Made by a program: the position numbers and the translations under genes
Shown here: piece after piece, positions 1 to 7,132 of the stretch
Layout: each line of letters begins with the position of its first letter
How positions within the stretch are numbered: the stretch's first letter is position 1
Notes under the pieces: model-generated
Databases searched by the model: none
Seen by the model: only the letters and a program-made list of their open reading frames with translations
What the model was told of the DNA's origin: nothing
Source: Flavobacteriales bacterium UBA7666
GTDB taxonomy: Bacteria > Bacteroidota > Bacteroidia > Flavobacteriales_D > Crocinitomicaceae
Assembly: GCA_002483265.1 (NCBI GenBank)
Contig: DLHO01000018.1
Coordinates: forward strand, 239-64,238
Reading direction: 5' to 3'
Length of the DNA: 64,000 nt

Positions 1-366
1 AATGTGAGTGTAAAAGAAGTAGGACAGAAAATTATCTTCTTGCGCAAATTGGTAGAAGGCGGAAGCGAACACAGTTTCGGAATTCACGTAGCTAAATTGG
101 CAGGCATGCCAAATAAGGTGATCCAACGAGCCGAATTGATGCTGGAACAATTAGAATTAAATAACCGTTCAAGTGAAGTTCAAACACTCAAAGAAGTTGT
201 GGTTCAGGCCGGACAGGCAAAAGATATGCAATTGAGCTTTTTCCAGCTGAACGATCCCGTTTTGGAACAAATTCACGAGCAGTTAATTTCGATCGATATC
301 AACACCTTAACACCGGTTGAAGCATTGATGAAATTAAACGAAATCAAGAAGTTAACAGGAGGATAA
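1..366 (+). CDS. mutS: DNA mismatch repair protein MutS, C-terminal fragment
   Basis: This is the 3' end of a gene that begins before the window; the frame is open from base 1 (Asn codon) to the TAA. The first residues (NVSVKEVGQKIIFLRKLVEG, then the S-[FY]-GIHVAKLAG-P motif) match the end of the MutS ATPase domain V, where the conserved Ser-Tyr/Phe-Gly-Ile-His segment lies. The following helical stretch, rich in Leu and Glu, fits the MutS C-terminal dimerisation region. MutS recognises mismatched bases and recruits MutL for methyl-independent repair in this phylum. The GTG at base 4 is internal and not a start. The family assignment is from the motif; that it is MutS1 rather than a MutS-like paralog cannot be settled from the fragment. 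Confidence 0.88.
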   Translation, partial: NVSVKEVGQKIIFLRKLVEGGSEHSFGIHVAKLAGMPNKVIQRAELMLEQLELNNRSSEVQTLKEVVVQAGQAKDMQLSFFQLNDPVLEQIHEQLISIDINTLTPVEALMKLNEIKKLTGG

Positions 367-500
367 TCTGAATTTCTTCTTGCGATCATTGATTGAAATC
401 GAAAAAAAATAAAAAAAAGTCCCTTAAACCTTGCAAATTGAACAAATGAATTGTTAGATTTGCAACCCGATTCCAAAAGAGGAACGGTAAACTAAAATAT

Positions 501-573
501 GCGAGAGTAGCTCAGTTGGTAGAGCACAACCTTGCCAAGGTTGGGGTCGCGAGTTCGAATCTCGTCTCCCGCT
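501..573 (+). tRNA. tRNA-Gly (anticodon GCC)
   Basis: A full cloverleaf can be folded: D arm with GCTCAGTTGGTAGAGC, anticodon loop TTGCCAA, T arm GCGAG-TTCGAAT-CTCGT and 7-bp acceptor stem. The acceptor stem has one A-C mismatch (A504 opposite C569), unusual for a tRNA expected to be essential. No CCA is encoded. It lies about 130 bp after mutS, and an inverted repeat without a T-tract follows at 576-597. Confidence 0.93.
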
Positions 574-575
574 CA

Positions 576-597
576 ATCCTGACGCGTCGGTCAGGAT
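576..597. repeat. Short palindrome (ATCCTGAC arms)
   Basis: An 8-bp perfect inverted repeat, ATCCTGAC ... GTCAGGAT, separated by GCGTCG. It follows tRNA-Gly by two bases. There is no T-run, so it is a poor intrinsic terminator; it may be another of the short palindromic repeats scattered through this window. Confidence 0.6.
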
Positions 598-609
598 GGA
601 TTAAATTCC

Positions 610-659
610 GCTCGGATGTGGTCCCGATAGCTATCGGGATGGCAGACACGACGGAAAAT
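610..659 (+). pseudogene. Broken 5' half of tRNA-Leu with 18-bp palindrome inserted
   Basis: This stretch aligns with the 5' half of the intact tRNA-Leu that starts at 660. GCTCGGATG-TGG is followed by the palindrome TCCCGATAGCTATCGGGA (622-639), then TGGCAGACACGACGG and AAAAT. Against the tRNA there is one deleted G, two substitutions, loss of the anticodon triplet region, and the palindrome in place of AAT in the D loop. It directly abuts the functional tRNA. It cannot form a tRNA. The same palindrome interrupts a 3' tRNA-Leu fragment at 1161-1204. Confidence 0.7.
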
Positions 660-746
660 GCTCGGATGGTGGAATTGGTAGACACGCCGGACTTAAAATC
701 CTGTGCCTGTATGGGCGTGCGGGTTCAAGTCCCGCTCCGAGTACCA
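660..746 (+). tRNA. tRNA-Leu (anticodon TAA), CCA encoded
   Basis: The acceptor stem GCTCGGA pairs with TCCGAGT (one G-T pair), and the discriminator A at 743 is followed by an encoded CCA (744-746). The anticodon loop is CTTAAAA (TAA at 694-696). A long variable arm and the T arm GCGGG-TTCAAGT-CCCGC are present, as expected for a class II tRNA. The intact gene is sandwiched between a broken 5' copy (610-659) and a broken 3' copy (1161-1204). Confidence 0.95.
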
Positions 747-867
747 TTGAAAAGAAAGGAAGACTTTGGTCTTCCTTTTTTCTTCTAAAAGAACTTGTGA
801 ATTGGCTTCCACCTTTCACAGGAAAAGTTAAGTCCCGTTGGTGTTTACACCTTCGGGATTTTTCATT
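731..867 (+). repeat. 137-bp direct repeat, copy 1 (includes tRNA-Leu 3' end)
   Basis: Bases 731-867 recur identically at 1189-1325 by visual alignment (offset 458). The repeat begins inside the tRNA-Leu T stem (CCCGCTCCGAGTACCA). It covers the tRNA terminator hairpin and a second hairpin (TCCCG ... GGTG-TTTA-CACC ... CGGGA followed by TTTTT, about 832-865). It ends 12 bp before the GIY-YIG start codon. Confidence 0.9.
755..786 (+). terminator. Intrinsic terminator after tRNA-Leu
   Basis: The stem AAAGGAAGAC / GTCTTCCTTT has a TTTG loop and runs into a T-tract (TTTTTTCTTCT). It is duplicated at 1213-1244 as part of the direct repeat. Confidence 0.85.
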
Positions 868-879
868 ACATTCAATACC

Positions 880-1179
880 ATGGCTACTATTTACATCATT
901 TACTCTACTCGTATTGATCAATTCTATATCGGAAGTTGTTTAGACATGAAACAAAGACTCGAACAACATTTAAATAAATCCTATCAAGTGGGATTTACTC
1001 ATAGAGCTGACGATTGGAATATCTTTTACCTCAAAGAAAATATCGAATATCAAACGGCTCGCAAAATTGAAGAACATATTAAAAGAATGAAATCTAAAAA
1101 GTACATTCATGATTTAAAGAAACACCCAGAAATAATGGATAGACTTATTCAAAAATATGATGCGGGTTCATCCCGATAG
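880..1179 (+). CDS. Small GIY-YIG nuclease domain protein
   Basis: A 99-residue single-domain protein of the GIY-YIG nuclease superfamily. The first block has Y5-I-I-Y8 and, at 16-18, YIG. Arg26 follows in the first helix (DMKQRLEQHL). A basic helix contains Glu64, the usual metal-binding Glu (ARKIEEHIKRMKSKK). Stand-alone proteins of this size are common in Bacteroidota and mostly uncharacterised; they are relatives of the UvrC and homing-endonuclease N domains. I chose ATG 880 because the domain starts there; an upstream extension to 838 would be translated from repeat DNA. The last codons (encoding AGSSR and the TAG stop) are supplied by a tRNA-Leu T-arm copy and the inserted palindrome. 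The gene lies between two 137-bp direct repeats. Nuclease activity is inferred, not shown. Confidence 0.8.
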   Translation: MATIYIIYSTRIDQFYIGSCLDMKQRLEQHLNKSYQVGFTHRADDWNIFYLKENIEYQTARKIEEHIKRMKSKKYIHDLKKHPEIMDRLIQKYDAGSSR

Positions 1180-1204
1180 CTATCGGGACCCGCTCCGAGT
1201 ACCA
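1161..1204 (+). pseudogene. Broken 3' end of tRNA-Leu with 18-bp palindrome inserted in the T loop
   Basis: TGCGGGTTCA (1161-1170) and CCCGCTCCGAGTACCA (1189-1204) match the T arm, acceptor strand and CCA of tRNA-Leu. Between them, in place of AGT of the T loop, lies TCCCGATAGCTATCGGGA (1171-1188), identical to 622-639. The fragment overlaps the end of the GIY-YIG gene and supplies its stop codon. No matching 5' half is adjacent, so no tRNA can be made here. Confidence 0.75.
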
Positions 1205-1325
1205 TTGAAAAGAAAGGAAGACTTTGGTCTTCCTTTTTTCTTCTAAAAGAACTTGTGAATTGGCTTCCACCTTTCACAGGAAAAGTTAAGTCCCGTTGGT
1301 GTTTACACCTTCGGGATTTTTCATT
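1189..1325 (+). repeat. 137-bp direct repeat, copy 2
   Basis: Second copy of the 731-867 repeat, including the tRNA-Leu 3' end and two terminator-like hairpins. With copy 1 it brackets the GIY-YIG gene, giving a 458-bp repeating unit. Sequence diverges immediately after TTTCATT. Confidence 0.9.
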
Positions 1326-1544
1326 TGGAAAAGAATCCAAATACCTTCCACTCATTCCTGAAATGAATCCTAATGATTTAGCAGCAGTTACCAGTATACT
1401 TTCTGTAAGGTCATTTAATCCATCTTTCATCCAATAATGAACCATAGAAACAGTATTCTGGAGAATTATCTAACAAGAGAATCCATATCGTAAAAACCTT
1501 ACGACCTAGGTTGGTAATTTCGTTGTTCTAATGAATCACTAAAC

Positions 1545-1877
1545 ATGGAACAGATTATTCAAGACTTAGATCGCTACTTTCAACATGCCAAACGAACAAA
1601 TCTAAACACCTTTACTTCCGCCAGTGTGCTCTCTAACAATGCCTCAAAAGCAATTGCAGCATTAAAAAAAGTACTTGACAATCCGGAATATTCGAAGGAC
1701 AAACCCATTTTAGAAGGTGTCATTTCGGGGCTTTCCAAAGGGAAAGAGATTTATGAAAAATACTGCGAATCACTTAATTCAGAATTGAAAGGAAACGATC
1801 AGTTATTTATCAACCTGAATCACACCCTATATAACAACCTTGAAATTTTTCTTGAAACTTTTTATCACAAAGATTAA
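1545..1877 (+). CDS. Hypothetical protein, helical, 110 aa
   Basis: I do not recognise the family. The product is soluble, with no signal peptide or membrane segment, and appears mostly alpha-helical. It has a Lys-rich middle (AIAALKKVLDNPEYSKDK) and ends in FYHKD. It stands alone between the tRNA-Leu repeat region and a T9SS-secreted protein. Coding is supported by a full-length clean frame with normal composition and no competing frame. A 230-bp gap follows before the next gene, with no further ORF visible. Confidence 0.6.
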   Translation: MEQIIQDLDRYFQHAKRTNLNTFTSASVLSNNASKAIAALKKVLDNPEYSKDKPILEGVISGLSKGKEIYEKYCESLNSELKGNDQLFINLNHTLYNNLEIFLETFYHKD

Positions 1878-2108
1878 GAGCATGTTAAGATAAACACCAG
1901 AGATTCTTCATTAAATTATCGAAATAATTATATTTTAATACTTTTTTTAGCCTCCGGTAAAATCCACCATTCCACTAGAGGAATAAGGCCTTGGAGAACA
2001 ATTAGATAACCAGGAATTACCTGTTATCCAGTTATTTTGCCATTCATAAAACAATTAAATTTTTTATTTCATTACTGATTCTTTATTTTTACGTCAAATA
2101 AAAAAACT

Positions 2109-3962
2109 ATGAAAAAAGTATACTTAGGCTTATTTACTCTTGTGGTTGCTACTTCAGCTTCTGCTCAATTCAACAATTCAATTGTTAGCATCAAACAAAG
2201 TCGTTTTGACAATTTTAACGTGAAGGCAAAAAAAGTTTCTCCGGCAGCAAAGTCTGAAGGAGACGTGGTTTGGGCAAACAATTTTACAACCGCTGCGGAT
2301 TGGACAATGGGAACAAACCCTACTGGAACACCTCCTCACACAGCTGGACCATGGAATATTGTAAATGTAATGCCAGCTACGTTGGTTTCACAAGCACCAA
2401 CTTATGGCTTCCCTACATCAATGGCTTCTGCTTCAGGTGGAAACTTTGCACTCATCGATTCTGATGCTGCCGGAGGTTCCGCAACTCAAAATGCTTGGAT
2501 TCAAAATACAACAAACATTGCTATGGCTGATAGTTTAACAGCTAACGGAAGTCCACTTAATACTGCAATCTATTTGAAGTTTACAGAGATTTACCGTCAC
2601 TTTCAAGACAAAAATTTCGTTCAAATTTCGAATGATGGTGGAACAACATGGACTACTATTGCAGTAAATCCGGTATCTGAAGTTCCTGTAAATACAAATT
2701 CTGCAAACCCGGAAACTGAAATTGTAAACATTACAGCTGCAATTGGAGGTGGAAACTGGTCCAACAATGTTAAAGTTCGTTTCTTATACAATGGAAATTG
2801 GGATTGGTTCTGGGCAATTGATGATGTTCAATTAATCGAGGCTTATGCAAACGATGCGAAATTCACAAACGTATATCAAGCTACAGATATTACTACGACA
2901 CAAGGATTAGATTATTACAGAGTACCTGTTTCTCAAACTGCTTTCCCTGGTATCACTTTCGGAGCTGATGTTTTAAATAACGGTGGTGCTTCTCAATCAA
3001 ATGTAACGTTCAAAGCTACAGGCCCATCTTACAGCCAAACTAGTGCCGTTTCTATAATTGCATCAGGTGCAATGGATTCATTAGAAATTACTACTCCATT
3101 CATGGTTCCTGCAGGAGCTGGAAGCAGCACAATCAATTTAACAACTGACTTAGGTGTTACAGATGGTGACCCTAGCAACAACCAAAGAACAATGACTATT
3201 GTACGTGATCCTTACCTATATGGTAGAGATGACAATACAATTACTGGTTCAATTGCTCAGGTAAGCAGCCAAAACGATGTTGAATTAAAGATCGGTAACG
3301 TAATGGAGATTTTCAGTAATATGACATTGACCGGAATTCAGGTTCGTTTGGTAAATCAACCATTGGCTGTTGGTCAGGAAATCAATTGTGTTATTGAAAA
3401 ATTCGATGTTGGAGCTGATGATTTTGTTTACTTAGGAGAAACAGAATTCCACGCAATTACAACACCTGAATTGGGTACGTTTATCACAATTCCTATGGAA
3501 GGAGGAGATCTTCCATTAAATGCTGGTGATGTTATTTTAGTAATGGCTCATCACTTAGACGGTGCAGATGAAGTAGCTTTCGGATATGCTCAACCAACTG
3601 CAGAAGGTACTGTATTAGGTTACACTGCAAATGACGAAAGATTCCAATTGACTACACCAAATGCAATCATGATCCGTTTGTCTGAAGATCCTTCATTATC
3701 AGTTGCAGAAAATGCTGCAAACGTAAATGTTGCGGTTTACCCGAACCCAGTTGTTGGTGAGGCTACAATCGAAGTAAACGGAGCTGTTGCTTCTACGATT
3801 ACTGTAGTTGACTTAGCTGGTAAAGTAGTTTACTCTTCAAACGTTGCTGAAGGTACTTCTAAAGTATCATTCTCTACAACAAACTTCTCTGCTGGAGTTT
3901 ACACTGTAAATGTTGCTACAAGCGCAGGAACAGTTACGAAGAAAATGGTTGTTAAGAACTAA
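2109..3962 (+). CDS. Secreted protein with adhesin-like domain and T9SS type A sorting domain
   Basis: 617 residues. A signal peptide (about 1-19, ending SASAQ) is followed by a region (about 50-245) with NDGGTTW and WFWAIDDVQL. These motifs are typical of the MAM-like/cleaved-adhesin jelly roll found in Bacteroidota surface proteins. The middle is Ig-like (alternating Thr/Asn-rich strands). The last roughly 80 residues (from VAVYPNPVVGEATI to KKMVVKN) are a classic type IX sorting domain, directing secretion across the outer membrane and surface attachment. The gene is monocistronic: a strong terminator follows. The ligand or function is unknown. Codon use is biased to A/T-ending codons in the 3' half, suggesting high expression (inference). 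Confidence 0.88.
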   Translation: MKKVYLGLFTLVVATSASAQFNNSIVSIKQSRFDNFNVKAKKVSPAAKSEGDVVWANNFTTAADWTMGTNPTGTPPHTAGPWNIVNVMPATLVSQAPTYGFPTSMASASGGNFALIDSDAAGGSATQNAWIQNTTNIAMADSLTANGSPLNTAIYLKFTEIYRHFQDKNFVQISNDGGTTWTTIAVNPVSEVPVNTNSANPETEIVNITAAIGGGNWSNNVKVRFLYNGNWDWFWAIDDVQLIEAYANDAKFTNVYQATDITTTQGLDYYRVPVSQTAFPGITFGADVLNNGGASQSNVTFKATGPSYSQTSAVSIIASGAMDSLEITTPFMVPAGAGSSTINLTTDLGVTDGDPSNNQRTMTIVRDPYLYGRDDNTITGSIAQVSSQNDVELKIGNVMEIFSNMTLTGIQVRLVNQPLAVGQEINCVIEKFDVGADDFVYLGETEFHAITTPELGTFITIPMEGGDLPLNAGDVILVMAHHLDGADEVAFGYAQPTAEGTVLGYTANDERFQLTTPNAIMIRLSEDPSLSVAENAANVNVAVYPNPVVGEATIEVNGAVASTITVVDLAGKVVYSSNVAEGTSKVSFSTTNFSAGVYTVNVATSAGTVTKKMVVKN

Positions 3963-3980
3963 TAACTCATTATAACATCA

Positions 3981-4018
3981 AAACACCCCGGTTCCAGAAA
4001 TGGAGTCGGGGTGTTTTT
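3981..4018 (+). terminator. Intrinsic terminator of the T9SS protein gene
   Basis: AACACCCCG pairs with CGGGGTGTT across a loop of about 15 bases, followed by a T-run (TTTTTGTTTG). Confidence 0.85.
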
Positions 4019-4093
4019 GTTTGTTCAAATAGGTTTAAAAGGTTCAATCGTTAAAGTAAAACACCATTTAACTCTTTGGAACACTTTGAACTG

Positions 4094-4125
4094 TTTGAAC
4101 CTTCTTAAACTTGTTATTATATTTG
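4094..4125 (+). promoter_or_regulatory. Bacteroidota promoter for fabD
   Basis: TTTG (4094-4097), 20-bp spacer, then TATATTTG (4118-4125). This is an exact match to the Bacteroidota -33 TTTG / -7 TAnnTTTG consensus, 20 bp before the fabD ATG. Confidence 0.7.
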
Positions 4126-4145
4126 CCTCTTCGAAAAAACAAATT

Positions 4146-5027
4146 ATGAAAGCATATGTATTCCCCGGACAAGGTGCTCAATTCTCAGGAATGGGAAAAG
4201 ACCTTTACGATTCCTCTGATCTTGCAAAAAAACTATTCGCTCAGGCAAATGAAATTCTTGGATTTGATATCCAAAAGATTATGTTTGAAGGATCTGATGA
4301 AGAATTAAAACAAACAAAGGTTACACAACCTGCAATTTTCCTGCATTCAACCATTCTTGCAGCATGCTTGGGAGATAATTTTAAACCGGATATGGTAGCA
4401 GGGCACTCTTTGGGAGAAATTTCTTCCCTAGTAGCAAACAAAACGCTTTCATTCGAAGACGGTTTACGATTGGTTTATAAAAGAGCATTGGCTATGCAAG
4501 CTGCCTGCGAAGCCGTTCCATCAACAATGGCTGCTATTTTAGGCTTAGAAGATAATGTGGTAGAAGATATTTGCAATTCTATTGATGGAGTTGTGGTGGC
4601 AGCAAACTACAATTGCCCCGGACAACTAGTAATCTCAGGAGCAATCCCGGCTGTAGAAGAAGCTTGTGCTAAATTAACAGAAGCAGGTGCTAAACGTGCT
4701 TTGATTCTTCCGGTTGGCGGCGCTTTTCATTCACCATTAATGGAACCTGCAAGAGAAGAATTGGCTAAAGCAATTGAATCTACCACTTTCAGCAATCCGA
4801 TTTGCCCGGTTTATCAAAATACTACAGCAACTGCAGTAACAAATCCGGATGAGATTAAAAAGAATTTAATTGACCAATTAACAGCTCCGGTTCGCTGGAC
4901 ACAAACGATGCAGCAAATGATCGCTGATGGTGCAACTGAGGTGATTGAAGTTGGACCAGGGAAAGTATTACAAGGACTTTTCAAAAAGGTTGATCGTGCA
5001 TTCCCAACATCTAGTGCTGAAATTTAA
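4146..5027 (+). CDS. fabD: Malonyl-CoA:ACP transacylase
   Basis: FabD moves malonyl from CoA to acyl carrier protein to start type II fatty-acid elongation. The 293-residue length is typical. Visible features are the N-terminal FPGQGAQ motif, the nucleophile Ser88 in GHSLG, Arg113 in the YKRALAM helix and catalytic His195 in GGAFHSPL. I set the start at ATG 4146, where the family begins (MKAYVFPGQG), because a consensus promoter ends just upstream; an in-frame extension back to 4011 would run through the preceding terminator. The gene is transcribed alone and converges on the pyruvate dehydrogenase gene across a shared terminator. Assignment is secure. Confidence 0.96.
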   Translation: MKAYVFPGQGAQFSGMGKDLYDSSDLAKKLFAQANEILGFDIQKIMFEGSDEELKQTKVTQPAIFLHSTILAACLGDNFKPDMVAGHSLGEISSLVANKTLSFEDGLRLVYKRALAMQAACEAVPSTMAAILGLEDNVVEDICNSIDGVVVAANYNCPGQLVISGAIPAVEEACAKLTEAGAKRALILPVGGAFHSPLMEPAREELAKAIESTTFSNPICPVYQNTTATAVTNPDEIKKNLIDQLTAPVRWTQTMQQMIADGATEVIEVGPGKVLQGLFKKVDRAFPTSSAEI

Positions 5028-5033
5028 TTAAAT

Positions 5034-5057
5034 GGAGACGCAATTAATCGCGTTTCC
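5034..5057. repeat. Palindromic repeat, GGGACGCG family
   Basis: GGAGACGC and GCGTTTCC form near-symmetrical arms around AATTAATC. Related palindromes lie at 12154-12182 (degenerate) and 56201-56222 (perfect). All three are intergenic and directly downstream of a gene. Confidence 0.6.
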
Positions 5058-5076
5058 ACCTCAATCCTTATACATA

Positions 5077-5115
5077 AAAAGAAAGGGCGGAAAATTTTCC
5101 GCCCTTTCTTTTGTT
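5077..5115. terminator. Bidirectional terminator between fabD and pdhB
   Basis: GAAAGGGCGGAAAA / TTTTCCGCCCTTTC is a perfect stem with A-run before and T-run after, so it can stop transcripts from both converging genes. Confidence 0.88.
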
Positions 5116-5134
5116 TATTAACTATGTAATCTAA

Positions 5135-6115
5135 TTAATTTCTGGATAAAGTCGTTTTTACAGCTTTCACCAATCGCTCCACATTTGGTAATGCAGCCTC
5201 AATCAATGTTGGTGAAAATGCAAATGGAGTATCCGTTTGTGTTACGCGCATTACAGGCGCATCCAAATAATCAAATGCATAACGCTGTAAATGATAAGCG
5301 ATCTCAGATGAAATTGAAGCCAAAGGCCAAGATTCTTCTAAAACCACACAACGATTTGTTTTCTTAACTGACTCTACGATCAATGCATAATCAATCGGAC
5401 GAATAGTTCTCAAATCGATGATCTCCAAAGAAATTCCTTCTTTTTCTAAAAGCTCCGCTGCTTCATAAGCAACTTTAATAATCTTCCCAAAAGAAACGAT
5501 TGTTACATCTGTTCCTTTACGTTTGATATCTCCTACTCCGATTGGAATAATGTATTCTCCTTCAGGAATTTCTCCTTTATCTCCATACATTTTCTCTGAT
5601 TCCAGAAAAACAACCGGATCGTTATCACGAATGGCAGCTTTCAACAAACCTTTAGCATCGTATGGATTAGATGGAGTAATTACTTTCAATCCCGGTACAT
5701 GCGAATAAAAAGCTTCGAAACTTTGAGAGTGTGTAGCAGCCAACTGACCTGCAGTACCGTTTCCACCTCTAAAAACAATCGGACATCCATACTGACCTCC
5801 TGACATTTGCAACATTTTTGCAGCTGAGTTAATAATCTGATCTGCAGCCAAAATTGCAAAGTTCCATGTCATAAACTCAACAATCGGACGAAGGCCATTC
5901 ATTGAAGCTCCCACAGCAATACCTGCGAATCCCAATTCAGCAATCGGGGTGTCAATTACACGTTTTGGACCAAATTCATCCAACATTCCTTGAGATACTT
6001 TGTACGCTCCATTGTATTCAGCAACTTCCTCACCCATCAAAAAAACACCTTTATCCCGGCGCATTTCTTCTGACATAGCTTCACGAAGGGCTTCTCTAAA
6101 TTGAACAGTCTTCAT
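5135..6115 (-). CDS. pdhB: Pyruvate dehydrogenase E1 component, beta subunit
   Basis: 326 residues of the transketolase-like E1-beta family. This is the subunit that, with E1-alpha, performs thiamine-diphosphate-dependent decarboxylation of pyruvate and reductive acetylation of E2 lipoyl groups. Visible hallmarks: FREALREAMSEEM at the start, GEEVAEYNGAYKVSQG, RVIDTPIAELGFAGIAVGAS, and the C-terminal half DLRTIRPID and EESWPLASISSEI of the transketolase C domain. No alpha-subunit or E2 gene is adjacent, so E1 is split across the genome. Divergent from etfBA with a 260-bp intergenic region. Branched-chain oxoacid dehydrogenase beta is an alternative but the motif set favours pyruvate. Confidence 0.9.
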   Translation of the reverse strand: MKTVQFREALREAMSEEMRRDKGVFLMGEEVAEYNGAYKVSQGMLDEFGPKRVIDTPIAELGFAGIAVGASMNGLRPIVEFMTWNFAILAADQIINSAAKMLQMSGGQYGCPIVFRGGNGTAGQLAATHSQSFEAFYSHVPGLKVITPSNPYDAKGLLKAAIRDNDPVVFLESEKMYGDKGEIPEGEYIIPIGVGDIKRKGTDVTIVSFGKIIKVAYEAAELLEKEGISLEIIDLRTIRPIDYALIVESVKKTNRCVVLEESWPLASISSEIAYHLQRYAFDYLDAPVMRVTQTDTPFAFSPTLIEAALPNVERLVKAVKTTLSRN

Positions 6116-6285
6116 TCTTATCGTTTTTTATTTCGCTTAAAGCAAGGCCAAAATTAATCAAAATTCGTTTCTGGCGAACGAAAATAAGGAGGAAGCACAC
6201 ACATTTTCAGCAAATAGTGAACAAATTGTTCAAAACCTCCACTTACTATGTGTGCATAATATTTTATTTCGTCCGATCATTTGAT

Positions 6286-6293
6286 TATTTTTG
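6286..6293 (+). promoter_or_regulatory. -7 promoter element before etfB
   Basis: TATTTTTG fits TAnnTTTG. The -33 element is not clear (TTTT at the expected place). It would give a leader of about 75 nt for etfBA. Confidence 0.45.
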
Positions 6294-6375
6294 TTCCCGA
6301 AAAGAAGTTTAACAAGCAAACACCACATCAAGCTGTTTTAGGCAAAATGTGGTTCACGTTTAAATAAAATACGAT

Positions 6376-7116
6376 ATGAAAATTTTGGTATGTATCAGTA
6401 AATCTCCGGATACTACTTCGAAAATTGCTTTCTCTGACGGGAATAAGCAATTTGATGAAAATGGGGTTCAATACATTGTCAATCCATATGACGAGTGGTA
6501 CGCACTTGTTCGTGGTTTGGAGTTGAAAGAAACATTGGGTGGAAACTTAACAATCATCACCGTAGGAAATGCCGCTGACGAAGCAATTATCAGAAAAGCA
6601 TTGGCAATTGGTGCAGATGATGCAGTTCGCATTGATGCAGATCCGAAAGACGCATATTTCACAGCAGTTCAAATTGCTGAGTACGCAAAAACAAATGGAT
6701 TTGATTTGATCCTTACTGGTAAAGAGACTATTAATTACAATGGTTCACAAGTAGCAGGAATGATCGCAGAGGCATTGGATTTACCATTTGTTTCTTTAGC
6801 TACGAAACTAGATATCAATGGCACAACTGCACGTATGGAGCAGGAAATCGTTGGAGGTGTTCAGGTTGTAGAAGCAAATCTACCTTTAGTAGTTTCTTGT
6901 GCAAAAGGAATGGCAGAACAACGTATTCCGAACATGCGTGGAATTATGGCTGCTCGTACAAAACCACTTACAGTTGTTGCTCCTGCTTCGGTAGAAGATC
7001 TTACAGCTTATGTTGAGTATGGATTGCCTGCTGCTAAATCTGCAGTAAAAATGATTGATCCAAACAACATGGACGAATTAGTTGCTTTGTTACACAACGA
7101 GGCTAAAGTTATTTAA
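6376..7116 (+). CDS. etfB: Electron transfer flavoprotein, beta subunit
   Basis: 246 residues, typical for EtfB/FixA. The beginning MKILVCISKSPDTTSKI and NPYDEWYALVRGLELKE, and the DLILTGKETINYNGSQVAGMIAEALDLPFV segment (GKETI...G..VAGM), are EtfB hallmarks; the latter binds AMP. With EtfA it forms the FAD heterodimer that takes electrons from acyl-CoA dehydrogenases and passes them to ETF:quinone oxidoreductase. It is the first gene of a two-gene operon; etfA starts 16 bp after its stop. Dehydrogenase partners are not in the window. Confidence 0.95.
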   Translation: MKILVCISKSPDTTSKIAFSDGNKQFDENGVQYIVNPYDEWYALVRGLELKETLGGNLTIITVGNAADEAIIRKALAIGADDAVRIDADPKDAYFTAVQIAEYAKTNGFDLILTGKETINYNGSQVAGMIAEALDLPFVSLATKLDINGTTARMEQEIVGGVQVVEANLPLVVSCAKGMAEQRIPNMRGIMAARTKPLTVVAPASVEDLTAYVEYGLPAAKSAVKMIDPNNMDELVALLHNEAKVI

Positions 7117-7132
7117 TAGACAATCTGAAATT

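Noticed and set aside
631..1445. Two minus-strand ORFs (631-921 and 1149-1445) that share a stretch of about 45 residues
   Set aside because: They lie antisense to the tRNA-Leu and its 137-bp direct repeat; the shared residues come from the repeated DNA, and part of the frame translates the tRNA itself.
4011..4145. N-terminal extension of FabD by 45 codons
   Set aside because: It runs through the preceding terminator and the fabD promoter; the family begins at MKAYVFPGQG.
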